A stretch of 64,000 nt of DNA from Quisquiliibacterium transsilvanicum (GTDB taxonomy: Bacteria; Pseudomonadota; Gammaproteobacteria; Burkholderiales; Burkholderiaceae_E), in assembly GCF_014202215.1 (NCBI RefSeq), contig NZ_JACHGB010000001.1, positions 1-64,000 of the forward strand, written 5' to 3'. The notes below the pieces were generated by a model that saw nothing but the letters and a program-made list of their open reading frames with translations, did no database searches and had not been told where the DNA came from. How positions within the stretch are numbered: position 1 is the first letter of the stretch; the number at the start of each line of letters is the position of its first letter. Shown one piece after another: positions 34,269-44,793 of this stretch. The position numbers were made by a program, and so were the translations under genes.

Positions 34269-35302
34269 TCGCTGGGCTCCTCGTCGGCCACGCGCCGGGC
34301 GTTGCGGGCGCGCAGCGCGGCGAGCACCTTCTTGAGCATGCCGTAGGTCATGCTGGTGGAGGCTTCGAGCAGGGCCACGCGGTCTTCCAGCTGCGCAATG
34401 CGGTCGGCGTCCTGAGGCGCGAATTGCACCGTATAGGCGCTGGCCGGGCCGGGTGCGATGGCCGCCACGCCCGGGGGCACGTCCTGCAGCCCGGTTTCTT
34501 CGCCGAGCTCGGCGGCCGCTTCCTCCACCTGCTCGGCGGTGACCCGGTGCAGCTCGCCGAGGTACGCGGCCAGCAGGGTGCGGTCGCACAGCGTGTTGAT
34601 GCGGCGGGGAACGCCGCCGGAGTGCGCGAAGATGCTGTCGAAGGCGGCCTCAATGAAGGCTGGGTTCTCCTGCCAGCCCACGTGGCGCAGGCGGTGCTCC
34701 ACGTAGGCCTGTGTCTCGGCGCGGTCGAGCGGTCCCAGATGGTAGGAGGCGATGATGCGCTGCTTCAGCTGGCGCATCTCGGGGCGCTGCATGATCTCGC
34801 GGAACTCCGGCTGCCCGACCAGGAAGCTCTGCACCAGCGAGCGGGTGCCCACCTGGAAGTTGGACAGCATGCGCAGTTCCTCGACTGCGCGCGGCGAGAG
34901 GTTCTGCGCTTCGTCCACCACCAGCAGCGCCCGCCGGCCCTCGGCATGCAGCGCGCGGAAGTGCTGCTCCAGCTGCACCAGCAGGGCGGCCTTCTGTGTG
35001 CCCGCATGCTCCAGCCCGAAGCTGGCGGCCACCAGGCGCAGCAGGTCGTCGGCGTCCACCTGGGTGCTGACGATCTGCGCGGCGATGATGGTTTCGGCCG
35101 GAATGCGGCGCAGCAGGTTGCGCACCAGCGTGGTCTTGCCCGCGCCCACGTCGCCGGTGATGACGATGAAGCCCTCGCCCTGATGCAGGCCGTACTCCAG
35201 GTAGGCCATGGCGCGCTTGTGGCCGCGGCTGCCGTAGAAGAAATCCGGGTCGGGGTTGAGCTGGAAGGGCTTGCCGGACAGGCCGAAGAAGGACTCGTAC
35301 AT
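34265..35302 (-). CDS. XrtA-associated AAA ATPase (ExeA/GspA-like)
   Basis: A 345-residue ATPase. MYESFFGLSGKPFQLNPDP is the standard opening, Walker A is GDVGAGKTT near residue 52, and Walker B is ALLVVDEAQNLS near 127. QLKQRIIASYHLGPLD and GGVPRRINTLCD follow. The last 80 residues include a predicted coiled-coil (AQLEDRVALLEAS). It may energise or regulate polymer secretion. It lies six bases after the outer-membrane protein gene. Confidence 0.92.
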   Translation of the reverse strand: MYESFFGLSGKPFQLNPDPDFFYGSRGHKRAMAYLEYGLHQGEGFIVITGDVGAGKTTLVRNLLRRIPAETIIAAQIVSTQVDADDLLRLVAASFGLEHAGTQKAALLVQLEQHFRALHAEGRRALLVVDEAQNLSPRAVEELRMLSNFQVGTRSLVQSFLVGQPEFREIMQRPEMRQLKQRIIASYHLGPLDRAETQAYVEHRLRHVGWQENPAFIEAAFDSIFAHSGGVPRRINTLCDRTLLAAYLGELHRVTAEQVEEAAAELGEETGLQDVPPGVAAIAPGPASAYTVQFAPQDADRIAQLEDRVALLEASTSMTYGMLKKVLAALRARNARRVADEEPSE

Positions 35303-35308
35303 GGGGGA

Positions 35309-36964
35309 TCAGAACCTGGTGTCGAGCGAGCCGAAGATGGCGTTCTCGTCGTAGCCGCTGAAGCCCGTGGCGCCGCTCACCTTCTGGACGCTGCGCCGCA
35401 CGCCGATGCCGGCGCTGGTGTCGCTGGTGAGGTTGGTGATGTAGCTGGCCGACATCGTGGTGAAGCGCGACGTGCGGTCGGTCGTCGCGGATTCGGTGTC
35501 CTGACGGCGCACGGTGAAGCGCAGCGATGAGCGCATATCGAGCCGGGTATTCAGGCTCAGGCGCACGCCCCGCTGCTGGAGGCTGCCGGTGAACTCCGGG
35601 AACTCGATCTCGCCCAGCGTGTTGCGCACCGCGGTGTCGCGCGTGGTTCTATAGACGGTGAGGAGCAGGGCGCCGCGCGGAAGCTGGTACCCCACGTTGG
35701 CGGTGAGCCGCTTCTGGTAGACCGCGACGTCGGTGGTGAGGCTGGCCGCCAGCACTGGGTCGCCGGATTCCAGCAGCTCCTGCAGTGCCGGCGAGGTGAC
35801 GATGGGGCCGCGATCCGGGACGATGACGCTGCCGCCGAAGCCGGCGCTGGGGTTGAACAGCAGCAGCGCGGCGTCCGAGCCGGAAACCACGCCACGGCTG
35901 TAGGCGAGCCCGAAGTTGAAGCGGCGGGCGCTGTGCGAGACCGACAAGCTGCTGTTGGTGCCGTAGAACTGGTCGACCCACTGTGCGCTCAACGAGGTGC
36001 GCGAGCTGGGCGCCCAGACCACGCTCACGCCCGGGCCCACGCCGTAGTCCTTGCCGTCGATGTTCAGCCGGTCGATCTGCATGTAGTTGGCGGAGACGCC
36101 CAACCGCAGTTCCGGATTGAGCGCGTACCAGAGGTTGGCGGCGGCCGAGGTGCGGCCCGCGGTCAGGCCGGACTTGTACTCTCGCTCGTTGGCCTGCCCG
36201 GACAGCGACCAGCCCCAGCCGGAGAAGCGCGGCCCGCTGCCGATGGATGCGTTCAGGCGGTGGTCGGCGCGCAGGCCCAGCACATTGCCGCCGCTCACGT
36301 TGTTCATGCGCAGCGAGTAGTCCGCGCGGTAGCTGGCGTTCGAGCCCAGCCGGCCGGTGAGGTAGGGCGAAATCTCGAGACCGGAGTAGCGGCGGCGGTT
36401 TGACTGCAGCGATGCGGTATCGCTGCTGGTGACGCCGAACGGGGACAGCGCGATGTCCTGGATGAACGCCGACGCGTCGATGCCGTAGCGGTCGCCGGGA
36501 GCCCGGGCCGAACCGTTGGCGCGCAGCGCGTAGCGCAGCAGGTCGAGAGAGTCGGCGCCCGGAGCGGTTTCGGACCGGTAGAAGTTCCGGACGGAGAAGC
36601 GCAGGTCGCCCTGGAGACGGGCCTTGTTCACCGACGCGTGGACGTAGGGGCTGACCTCGGTGACGAAGCCGGCCTTTTCGTTGCCGTCGCTGCGGCGCAG
36701 GATGTTGTCCGAGAAGGTCTGAGCCACGCGCAGCCCGGGCAGGAAGCGCAGGTCCTGGAAGGCCGAGAGGCCGCCGCCGCCGCCGGAGGACAGCGCGTCC
36801 CCGGAGCCGGCAGTCGTGCCAGAGGCCGACGATCCGCCTGCGGAGGACGACCCGGAAGACCCGCCCCCGGAGGACGATCCGCTGTCCTGCGCGAAGGCGC
36901 CGCCCGAGAAGAGAAGTGCGATCGATACCGCGAGCGTGCCGCCGAGCTTCCTATGCCTGACCAT
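35309..36964 (-). CDS. XrtA/PEP-CTERM system outer-membrane beta-barrel protein
   Basis: A 551-residue protein with a signal peptide ending at about residue 26 (SIALLFSGGAFAQ), then a 40-residue Gly/Ser-rich linker, then a barrel of alternating strands ending in the C-terminal phenylalanine of SLDTRF, an outer-membrane insertion signal. The family is specific to PEP-CTERM loci and is thought to form or support the polysaccharide exit pore. Its start overlaps the end of the kinase gene by 14 bases. Confidence 0.9.
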   Translation of the reverse strand: MVRHRKLGGTLAVSIALLFSGGAFAQDSGSSSGGGSSGSSSAGGSSASGTTAGSGDALSSGGGGGLSAFQDLRFLPGLRVAQTFSDNILRRSDGNEKAGFVTEVSPYVHASVNKARLQGDLRFSVRNFYRSETAPGADSLDLLRYALRANGSARAPGDRYGIDASAFIQDIALSPFGVTSSDTASLQSNRRRYSGLEISPYLTGRLGSNASYRADYSLRMNNVSGGNVLGLRADHRLNASIGSGPRFSGWGWSLSGQANEREYKSGLTAGRTSAAANLWYALNPELRLGVSANYMQIDRLNIDGKDYGVGPGVSVVWAPSSRTSLSAQWVDQFYGTNSSLSVSHSARRFNFGLAYSRGVVSGSDAALLLFNPSAGFGGSVIVPDRGPIVTSPALQELLESGDPVLAASLTTDVAVYQKRLTANVGYQLPRGALLLTVYRTTRDTAVRNTLGEIEFPEFTGSLQQRGVRLSLNTRLDMRSSLRFTVRRQDTESATTDRTSRFTTMSASYITNLTSDTSAGIGVRRSVQKVSGATGFSGYDENAIFGSLDTRF

Positions 36965-37913
36965 ACCCGTATCCGTAGTAGCCGCCGTAGCCGCCGCCTT
37001 CGGTTCCAGTGGCCTTGTTCAGCACGAGGCCGATCACCTCGGAGCCGTCGAGCATGGCGAGCGATTCCTTCATGGCTTCCCGCGGCGTCTTGCCGGCTTC
37101 CACCACGAGCACGATCTGCCCCATGTAACTGGCCAGCACGCGGGATTCGGTGGTGACCAGCAGCGGCGGGGAATCGAAGATGACGACACGGTCAGGATAC
37201 CGCACCGAGATCTGCTCCAGCAGCCGGGTCATGGCCGCGCTGGCGAGCAGCTCGGTGGCCTGCTGGTGGCGGCGGCCTGCGGGGAGGATGGCGAGCTTCT
37301 CCACGTTGGTGGGCAGCACGAACTGCTCGACGTCCAGGCGGTCGTCCAGCAGCAGTTCCATCAGTCCTTCCTCGGTCTGGATGCCCAGCTCGCGAGGCAG
37401 CGACGGGCGGGCGACGTCGGCATCCACCAGCAGCACCTTGTGGTCGCGCTCGGCAGCGATGCTCATCGCCAGGTTGATTGCGCAGAAGCTCTTGCCCTCT
37501 CCGGGGAAGGAGCTGGTGACCATCACCCGCTTGCCGTTGCGGATGGGGGCCACGCCCTTTCCGAAGGCGTTGGCGATCAGCGGGCGCTTGATGACGCGGA
37601 ACTCCTGCGAGATGCGGCCCTCGTTGGTGTCCGGGGGTACGAAGCCGCGCAGGCGCAGGCTCTCGATGTTCAGGCGCACCGGCTCGGGCTGGGGCCGCTG
37701 CGGGGCGGCGGGTGCGGCTTCCGCGGTGGCCGGGGCGACGGCGCTGGCCGCATGGGCGACTTCGCTTGCGTCGCTGCGCTCCATCAGCGCCTCGATGGTC
37801 GAGGCCTTCTCCCTGGGCTCTGCGGGCGCGCCCGGGTGGGCAGTCGTGCCCGCCTTCGGTGCTGCGGGGTCTCCGCCGGTGAGTCGGCTCACTGCACGTT
37901 CGATCAGGCTCAT
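36951..37913 (-). CDS. XrtA-associated tyrosine autokinase (BY-kinase)
   Basis: A 320-residue cytoplasmic kinase. Walker A is SSFPGEGKSFCAINLA near residue 135, Walker A' is LLVDADVARPSLPR, and Walker B is VVIFDSPPLLV. The C-terminus is a tyrosine-rich tail (GGYGGYYGYGYGQA), the autophosphorylation cluster that controls polymer length with the chain-length protein encoded just upstream. The N-terminal 60 residues are Ala/Pro rich. Spacing to that gene is 21 bases. Confidence 0.93.
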   Translation of the reverse strand: MSLIERAVSRLTGGDPAAPKAGTTAHPGAPAEPREKASTIEALMERSDASEVAHAASAVAPATAEAAPAAPQRPQPEPVRLNIESLRLRGFVPPDTNEGRISQEFRVIKRPLIANAFGKGVAPIRNGKRVMVTSSFPGEGKSFCAINLAMSIAAERDHKVLLVDADVARPSLPRELGIQTEEGLMELLLDDRLDVEQFVLPTNVEKLAILPAGRRHQQATELLASAAMTRLLEQISVRYPDRVVIFDSPPLLVTTESRVLASYMGQIVLVVEAGKTPREAMKESLAMLDGSEVIGLVLNKATGTEGGGYGGYYGYGYGQA

Positions 37914-37934
37914 GTGTCGGGATCCGTCCGCGGA

Positions 37935-39509
37935 TTACGTGGTGAGGCTGCGCAGCGACAGCCAGGTCATCACGGCAAGGAACAGGCCGATGTAGGACAG
38001 CGCGCTAGCCGAGAATGCGATCAGCCCCCTGCGTGCCGCCGCATTCGTCTTGGCGTCAGTGACCAGGGTGACTGCGCCCAGGATGGGCATGCCGCTCACC
38101 TGGCGCAGCGTGCGCAGATCGAAGAAGGTGGGGCGGAGCTGGTCGCGCAGGAAGGCCACGCCCGCACCGGCGCCCAGCGAGAGCACCAGCACTGCCGCCA
38201 GCAGCAGCGGACGGTTGGGCCACACGGGCTTGGGCGCTACCCGTGGCGGGTCGACAACGCGGAACTCGGCGCCGCCGCCGGAGGCTTCGATATCGGTGGA
38301 CATCTGCGCGGATTCGCGGCGGGCCAGCAACAGCTCGTAGTTGCGCTTGTTGACGTCGTAGTCGCGGTTGAGCTGCTGGTACTCGGCTTCCACCTCAGGG
38401 ACCGCGTTGGCGCCGCGCTGCGCCTCGGCAAGGCGGGCCTGGTAGTCGCGCACCTTGCGGGCGAGCGAGGCCACAGTGACTTCGGCTTCGGTGACCGAGG
38501 CGCGCAGCTGCTGGTGTACCGGGTTGGAAACGGTGCCCGGCCCCTGGGTGCCGGCGGACGCCGCGCGTTCGGTCTCGGCCTTGATCTCCTCGGCGCGCAG
38601 CTGCTCCAGCTGCTGCATCACCCGCTTGACGCCCTGCACGTCGGGATGCTGCTCGGTGTAGCGCAGCATCAGTTCGTCCAGGCGCTGGCGCTGGGTGTTG
38701 ATGCGGTCGTCGTATTGCGAACGGAAGGCGCTGCCCCCCGCGCTGCCGAACATCATTCCGGTGGCCGGAAGCGTGGGCGGCTCCAGCGCCAGCTGGCGGC
38801 GCAGCTCGTCGCGCACCGTCTCGGCCTGGTTCAGTTCCAGCCGGGCGGCTTCCAGCTGTGACTCGAGTTCGCCGGCCCGCGTGACGTAGTCGCGCGCCAG
38901 GCTGGGCATCATCTGGATGTTGCGGATCTTGAAATCCTTGAGCGCGCTCTCCGCCCCAAGCAGGCGCTGCTCGTACTGGCGGATCTGCTCGTCGATGAAG
39001 CGGCGGGCCTGCTCGGTGTCGCGCCGCTTGTTGCCGAGGTTGGACTCCACGAAGATGGACAGCAGCGACTGGACCACGGCTTGCGCGGAGCGGGGCTGTT
39101 CGTGGTTGTAGGAGATGGTGTAGAGGTTGGCCGCGCCGCGTACCGGGGCGAACTGGATCGACTTCATCAGGCCGTCGATCATCGCGTCCCGCTCCTGGGG
39201 CGTCTTGGTGGTGAGGTCGAGGTCGGAGGTGCGCATCACGCGCTCCACGTTGGGCCGGCTCACCAGCGTGCGGCCAACCATTCCGATCTGCTCCTGCATG
39301 TTGGGCTGTACCGCCAGGCCCTTCATCAGCGGTGCGAGGATGGTCTGGGTGTCTACGTAGACGCGGGCGGTGGCCTGGTACTGGTCCTTGAGCGTCATCA
39401 CGTAGAGGGCGCCGGCCAAGCCGATGAAGGCCGAGGTGAGCAGCCCCCACCAACGGTAGGTCCACACCCCGCGCAGGATGGTGCGGAGGAGTTGAAGAAT
39501 TTCTTGCAT
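37935..39509 (-). CDS. XrtA system chain-length determinant protein (Wzz-type co-polymerase)
   Basis: A 524-residue inner-membrane protein. A first membrane span lies near residues 18-38 (WWGLLTSAFIGLAGALYVM) and two more near 410-430 and 495-518 (FSASALSYIGLFLAVMTWL). The long periplasmic part between about 170 and 390 is coiled coil (RRFIDEQIRQYEQRLLG, ERDA and similar heptads). It pairs with the separate BY-kinase at 36951 and sets chain length and export. Confidence 0.93.
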   Translation of the reverse strand: MQEILQLLRTILRGVWTYRWWGLLTSAFIGLAGALYVMTLKDQYQATARVYVDTQTILAPLMKGLAVQPNMQEQIGMVGRTLVSRPNVERVMRTSDLDLTTKTPQERDAMIDGLMKSIQFAPVRGAANLYTISYNHEQPRSAQAVVQSLLSIFVESNLGNKRRDTEQARRFIDEQIRQYEQRLLGAESALKDFKIRNIQMMPSLARDYVTRAGELESQLEAARLELNQAETVRDELRRQLALEPPTLPATGMMFGSAGGSAFRSQYDDRINTQRQRLDELMLRYTEQHPDVQGVKRVMQQLEQLRAEEIKAETERAASAGTQGPGTVSNPVHQQLRASVTEAEVTVASLARKVRDYQARLAEAQRGANAVPEVEAEYQQLNRDYDVNKRNYELLLARRESAQMSTDIEASGGGAEFRVVDPPRVAPKPVWPNRPLLLAAVLVLSLGAGAGVAFLRDQLRPTFFDLRTLRQVSGMPILGAVTLVTDAKTNAAARRGLIAFSASALSYIGLFLAVMTWLSLRSLTT

Positions 39510-39538
39510 CTAGCGGAACTCCGTTGCCGGCCGGGGGC

Positions 39539-40135
39539 TCAGAACCAGCTCTCCGGGATGATGATGACGTCGCCCGGGCGCAGCTCCACGTTGGCGGTGA
39601 CGTCGCCGCGCTTGAGCAGATCGTGCAGGCGGATGTTGTAGGCCTTGTTGGCCTCGGTGGCGCGGATCAGCACCGCGCGGTTGCCCGCGGCGAACTCGGT
39701 GATTCCGCCCACGGAGATCATCGCGTCCAGCACCGTCATGTCCTGCTTGTAGTTGAGCGCCGCCGGGCGTGCCGCCTGGCCGACGATGCGCACCTGCTCG
39801 CTGGTGGGGCCCACGAAGCCCTGCACGACGATGGTGACCACCGGGTCCTGGATGTACTTCTTGAGCTTTGCCTCCATCTCGCGCGCAAGCTCGGTGGGGT
39901 TCTTGCCGATGGCCACCATGTCCTCGACTAGCGGCGCGGTGATCTTGCCGTCCGGGCGCACCGGAACGGTGGCCGAAAGCTCGGGGTTGCGCCAGACGGA
40001 GATGTTCAGGGAGTCGCCTGCGCCGATCAGGTATTTGTAGTCGGGCGTGGCGGCTTTCAGCGGCGCGGGCGGCAGGCTGGAAGCGCAGCCGGCCATCAGC
40101 AGGGCGGCAAACAGGGCGGCGAACAGTCGGATCAT
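39539..40135 (-). CDS. XrtA/PEP-CTERM exopolysaccharide export lipoprotein (Wza-like)
   Basis: A 198-residue outer-membrane lipoprotein. The signal peptide ends in LLMAGC (lipobox, lipid cysteine at about residue 17). A polysaccharide-export domain (YLIGAGDSLNISVWRNP, VRPDGKITAPLV) is followed by one SLBB domain ending RPGDVIIIPESWF. The ATG at 40133-40135 has AGGAG six bases upstream; a TTG two codons earlier is less likely. First gene of the core operon. Confidence 0.93.
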   Translation of the reverse strand: MIRLFAALFAALLMAGCASSLPPAPLKAATPDYKYLIGAGDSLNISVWRNPELSATVPVRPDGKITAPLVEDMVAIGKNPTELAREMEAKLKKYIQDPVVTIVVQGFVGPTSEQVRIVGQAARPAALNYKQDMTVLDAMISVGGITEFAAGNRAVLIRATEANKAYNIRLHDLLKRGDVTANVELRPGDVIIIPESWF

Positions 40136-40255
40136 GGGCAACTCCTGGGGATTGCGGTCAGCTTAACGCCGGACCGCACAATTTTTCGTGACCGTTTGTC
40201 GGCAATGATATGCAGTGTCGACGCGGCCGCGGGGACCGCGCGAGGAACTATTTCA

Positions 40256-41050
40256 TCACCGCCCGGCGAGCAGAGCGGCGAGATTGCTGGAGGGTACAGC
40301 GTAGCTGATGCCGCTGGGCGCGGAGATGGCGCTTTCGCGCGAACCCTTCACCGTGACCATGTTGACCACCCCCAGCACCCGTCCGTCGCGGGTGTCCAGC
40401 AGCGGGCTGCCGCTGTTGCCCGGGTAGGCGGTGGCGTCGAGCTGGAGGATCTCGATGGGGCGACCCCGCAGCCGGTTCACGGCGCCGGCGTCCAGGCCGG
40501 AGGAACTGCGGCCGGGGATGGCCATGGGGGCGATGGCCGCCACCAGGCCGCGATGGGTGGCCGGATACAGCCCGAGGGCCGCGCCGATGGGAAAGCCGAT
40601 CAGCACCACCTCCACGCCCTCGGCAGCGGCGTCCGGCGCGGACAGTTGGAGAGCCGGCATGGCGGGGCCGTCGAAGCGGAGTATCGCGAGGTCGACGTCG
40701 CGGTTGCTGGCCTGCAGGGTGAGCGAGGACACCCGCACGCCGCCTCCCGGTGCGGGTGCGGCGAGCACCAGCCGTTCCTGGGTGGCGGGCTCGAGGGTGG
40801 GCAGCACATGGGCGCAGGTGGCCACGGTGTTGCCGTCGTCCACTGCGAAGCCGGTGCCGGAGAAGCGGAACTGGGGGTTGCGCAGGCGTTCGAAAGTGCC
40901 GATGGCCACGATGGAGGGCCGTACCTTCGCGACCAGCGCGGGCAGGTCGCGGGCGGCGGCGGGGCGTGGCGCGAGCAGCGCGGTGCCGAGAAGTGGGGCA
41001 ATCGTGAGCAGGCCGGTGCCGCGCAGCATCAGGCGGCGGTCTTGGCGCAT
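40256..41050 (-). CDS. Exported trypsin-like serine protease
   Basis: A 264-residue S1-family protease. An N-terminal signal with twin arginines (RRLMLRGTGLLTIAP) suggests Tat or Sec export. The catalytic triad is visible: His in VATCAHVLP, Asp in RDVDLAILRF, and Ser in YPGNSGSPLLD. There is no PDZ domain, unlike DegP. It might process surface or PEP-CTERM proteins, by location only. It ends 121 bases upstream of the export lipoprotein gene and starts two bases after the transglycosylase stop. Confidence 0.88.
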   Translation of the reverse strand: MRQDRRLMLRGTGLLTIAPLLGTALLAPRPAAARDLPALVAKVRPSIVAIGTFERLRNPQFRFSGTGFAVDDGNTVATCAHVLPTLEPATQERLVLAAPAPGGGVRVSSLTLQASNRDVDLAILRFDGPAMPALQLSAPDAAAEGVEVVLIGFPIGAALGLYPATHRGLVAAIAPMAIPGRSSSGLDAGAVNRLRGRPIEILQLDATAYPGNSGSPLLDTRDGRVLGVVNMVTVKGSRESAISAPSGISYAVPSSNLAALLAGR

Positions 41051-41052
41051 GT

Positions 41053-42099
41053 TCAGCCCGCTTTGGCGATGGTGAACGGAGCTTCGGTGCGCGGCCCGGG
41101 GATGCGTGCCGGCAGGATCCGCGGCGGGCCGTTGCGGGCCACCTTCGGGTCGAACGCATGCTGGTCGAACGGATAGAACGCCCGGATGCGCTGCACGTAG
41201 GCCAGGGTCTCGGGGTAGGGCGGCACACCGCCATGGCGGTTCACCGCGCCTTCGCCCGCGTTGTAGGCGGCCAGGGTGAGCACCACATCGCCCTCGAAGT
41301 AGGAGAGCAACCAGCGCAGGTAGCTCATGCCGCCGCGCAGGTTCTCCAGCGGATCGAAGACGTTGCGCACCGCGAAGCGCTCGGCGGTTTCGGGGATCAG
41401 CTGCATCAGGCCCTGGGCATTCTTCACCGAGCGGGCCATGGGGTCGAAGCCCGATTCCACCCGGATCAGCGCGAACACCAGCCGGGGATCGAGGCGGAAT
41501 TCGCGGGCCATGCGCACCACCGCGGCCACCAGCGCCTGCTGCTCGATGCCGCCGCGCGGCGCGCGGAACTGCGCGGGGTCGCTCACAGTGGGGGTGGGGC
41601 CCCGGTCGGCCTGCGCGACCTGCGCCGCCTTCGTCAGGCACTCCGGCAGGCGGTCTTCGCTACCGCGGATGGCCTCCGACAGGCGCGCGCCCACCGCGCT
41701 GCCGGCGTCGGCGGCGCGCCGGAACAGCGTGCTGGCGATGGAGTCGTCGCGCTCGACGCCGCGGCCGTTGGCGTACATCCAGCCCAGGCGCAGGAAGGCG
41801 TCGGGGGAATCCGAGCGGGCTGCCTTGCAGTAGAGATCGTGGGCCGCGGCGAGATCGCGCGGCACGCTTTCGCCGTGCTCGAGGCGGGTGCCCTGTTCGA
41901 TCAGCTGTGCTGGGGAGGGGGTTGCCTGCGCGGCCAGCTGGGCCGCCTTGGCAGAGGAGGGCGCCGCGTGCGCGGGGCTTTCGCCAACCCGAGGAGGGGA
42001 GCCTGCTGCCTGCGCGAGGGCCGTGGCGCCGAGCAGCAGAAGCGCGACCGGGGCGATGCGCAGCGATCGTGCAATGGGTGCCGCTCGGCGGAATGTCAC
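41053..42099 (-). CDS. Lytic transglycosylase with Sel1-like repeats
   Basis: A 348-residue periplasmic enzyme. The signal peptide runs to about residue 32 (APVALLLLGATALAQA). Sel1-like TPRs follow (HDLYCKAARSDSPDAFLRLG, NGRGVERDD). The SLT domain has the catalytic glutamate in ALIRVESGFDP, then NAQGLMQLIPETAERF and TLAAYNAGEGAVNRHGG. The GTG at 42097-42099 is used, with AAGGAG about nine bases upstream. It cleaves peptidoglycan and may open gaps for the export machinery. Confidence 0.9.
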   Translation of the reverse strand: MTFRRAAPIARSLRIAPVALLLLGATALAQAAGSPPRVGESPAHAAPSSAKAAQLAAQATPSPAQLIEQGTRLEHGESVPRDLAAAHDLYCKAARSDSPDAFLRLGWMYANGRGVERDDSIASTLFRRAADAGSAVGARLSEAIRGSEDRLPECLTKAAQVAQADRGPTPTVSDPAQFRAPRGGIEQQALVAAVVRMAREFRLDPRLVFALIRVESGFDPMARSVKNAQGLMQLIPETAERFAVRNVFDPLENLRGGMSYLRWLLSYFEGDVVLTLAAYNAGEGAVNRHGGVPPYPETLAYVQRIRAFYPFDQHAFDPKVARNGPPRILPARIPGPRTEAPFTIAKAG

Positions 42100-42129
42100 G
42101 GTGCAGTACTCCTTGCCTCGGGACTGCCC

Positions 42130-42135
42130 ATTGTA
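42130..42135 (-). promoter_or_regulatory. Candidate -10 element for the transglycosylase/protease pair
   Basis: The minus strand reads TACAAT 31 bases upstream of the transglycosylase GTG. No convincing -35 hexamer is at 16-18 bases. Confidence 0.25.
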
Positions 42136-42232
42136 GACTTCATGGGCCTCCAAGAGAGGAATTTTGTCGCCGCGCGGAAACCGTGCGGGGCGTATCGTTC
42201 GCGCATTCCCATCGCCTTCTTCCAGGATCTCC

Positions 42233-43513
<1,281 letters not shown>

Positions 43514-43599
43514 ACTGCGGCCGGCCGCAGGGGCATGGCGCCCGCGGCCTGCGCGACAGCCTCGCCTCCGATGACTTCGCCTTCCCTGGGCCCCGCCCG

Positions 43600-44649
43600 A
43601 TGAACGCTTCCCGCATGTCCCCCGACAACGCGCTGCTCCCCGCGGAGTTGCACGAGCGTCTGCTCGAAAATCCCGCGCACTGGCTGGTGACCGGCGTTGC
43701 CGGCTTCATCGGATCCAACCTGCTGGAGGCGCTGCTGCGCGCCGGGCAGCGCGTGACCGGCATCGACAACTTCTCCACCGGCTTCCGGCGCAACCTGGAC
43801 GAGGTGCGCGCGCTGGTGGGCGACCAGGCCTGGGCGCGCTTCCGCTTCATGGAAGGCGACATCCGCGAAGACGCGGCCTGCCGCGACGTCTGCACCGGCG
43901 TGGACTACGTGCTGCACCAGGCGGCGCTGGGATCGGTGCCGCGCTCGATCGACCGGCCGGTGGATTCTTTCGACTCCAACGTGTCCGGATTCGTGCGGAT
44001 CATGACCGCGGCGCGGGATGCGGGGGTGAAGCGCTTCGTCTATGCGTCTTCCAGTTCGGTCTACGGCGACAGCCCGGAACTGCCGAAGGTGGAGGACCGC
44101 ATCGGCAAGCCCTTGTCGCCGTATGCCGCCACCAAGTTCGTGGATGAGGTATTCGCCGAGGTCTATGCGCGCACCTACGGGATGCAGTGCGCGGGGCTGC
44201 GCTACTTCAATGTGTTCGGGCCGCGGCAGGATCCGGATGGGGCGTATGCGGCAGTGATTCCGCGATGGATCGCGTCGCTGGTGCGCGGATCGCAGGTGGC
44301 GATCAACGGCGACGGCGAGACGAGCCGGGATTTCTGTTTTGTCGCCAATGCTGTGCAGGCGAACGTGCTGGCTGCGCTGGCGCCGGCGCTGCCTGCGGGG
44401 CATGAGGCCTTCAACGTGGCGGTGGGGGAGCGGACCACGCTCAACCAGCTCTTCGGGCTGATCCGGGAACGGGTGGCGCGGGAGCGGCCCGAAGCCGGGG
44501 CGGTGGTGCCGCGCTTCGCGGAATTCCGCGCGGGGGATGTGCGGCACTCTCTCGCTGACATTGGCAAGGCCGAGTCGATGCTGGGCTATGCGCCCACGCA
44601 CCGGCTGGGGCAGGGGCTGGATGCGGCGATGGGGTGGTATCTGCGTTGA
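43600..44649 (+). CDS. tviC: UDP-N-acetylglucosamine/glucuronate 4-epimerase (TviC/WbpP type)
   Basis: A 349-residue extended SDR epimerase. The leader [17 protein letters not shown] is typical of the WbpP/TviC group. The glycine motif [11 protein letters not shown] is near residue 29, [13 protein letters not shown] gives the catalytic serine, and SPYAATKF the Yxxx[21 protein letters not shown] follows. It interconverts UDP-GlcNAc/UDP-GalNAc or the uronic acids. It lies 86 bases after tviB, and the two probably form one unit ending before the pepA terminator. Confidence 0.93.
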   Translation: MNASRMSPDNALLPAELHERLLENPAHWLVTGVAGFIGSNLLEALLRAGQRVTGIDNFSTGFRRNLDEVRALVGDQAWARFRFMEGDIREDAACRDVCTGVDYVLHQAALGSVPRSIDRPVDSFDSNVSGFVRIMTAARDAGVKRFVYASSSSVYGDSPELPKVEDRIGKPLSPYAATKFVDEVFAEVYARTYGMQCAGLRYFNVFGPRQDPDGAYAAVIPRWIASLVRGSQVAINGDGETSRDFCFVANAVQANVLAALAPALPAGHEAFNVAVGERTTLNQLFGLIRERVARERPEAGAVVPRFAEFRAGDVRHSLADIGKAESMLGYAPTHRLGQGLDAAMGWYLR

Positions 44650-44721
44650 ATCGGGGACTGGCGCGCGTGCCGGGCGCTTCTTTCAAGCGGCACTCGTCCG
44701 TGCGCGCGACCCTTCAAGAAA

Positions 44722-44749
44722 GAAAACGGCCGGACTCTCGTCCGGCCGT
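44722..44749 (-). terminator. Intrinsic terminator of pepA
   Basis: ACGGCCGGAC and GTCCGGCCGT form a perfect ten-base stem around a TCTC loop (44726-44749). On the minus strand the stem is followed by TTTTCTTTC, so it is oriented to end the leftward pepA transcript. On the plus strand there is no T run. A second hairpin with GGATCCCG and CGGGATCC arms (44759-44781) lies between this and the pepA stop. Confidence 0.85.
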
Positions 44750-44793
44750 CTGCACTGCGGATCCCGATAATGCCGGGATCCTGTCGACCGCGA

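Noticed and set aside
40136-40255. Sigma-70 promoter of the XrtA core operon
   Set aside because: Only weak hexamers (TTGCCG with poor -10 partners) are visible in the gap, so no site is called.
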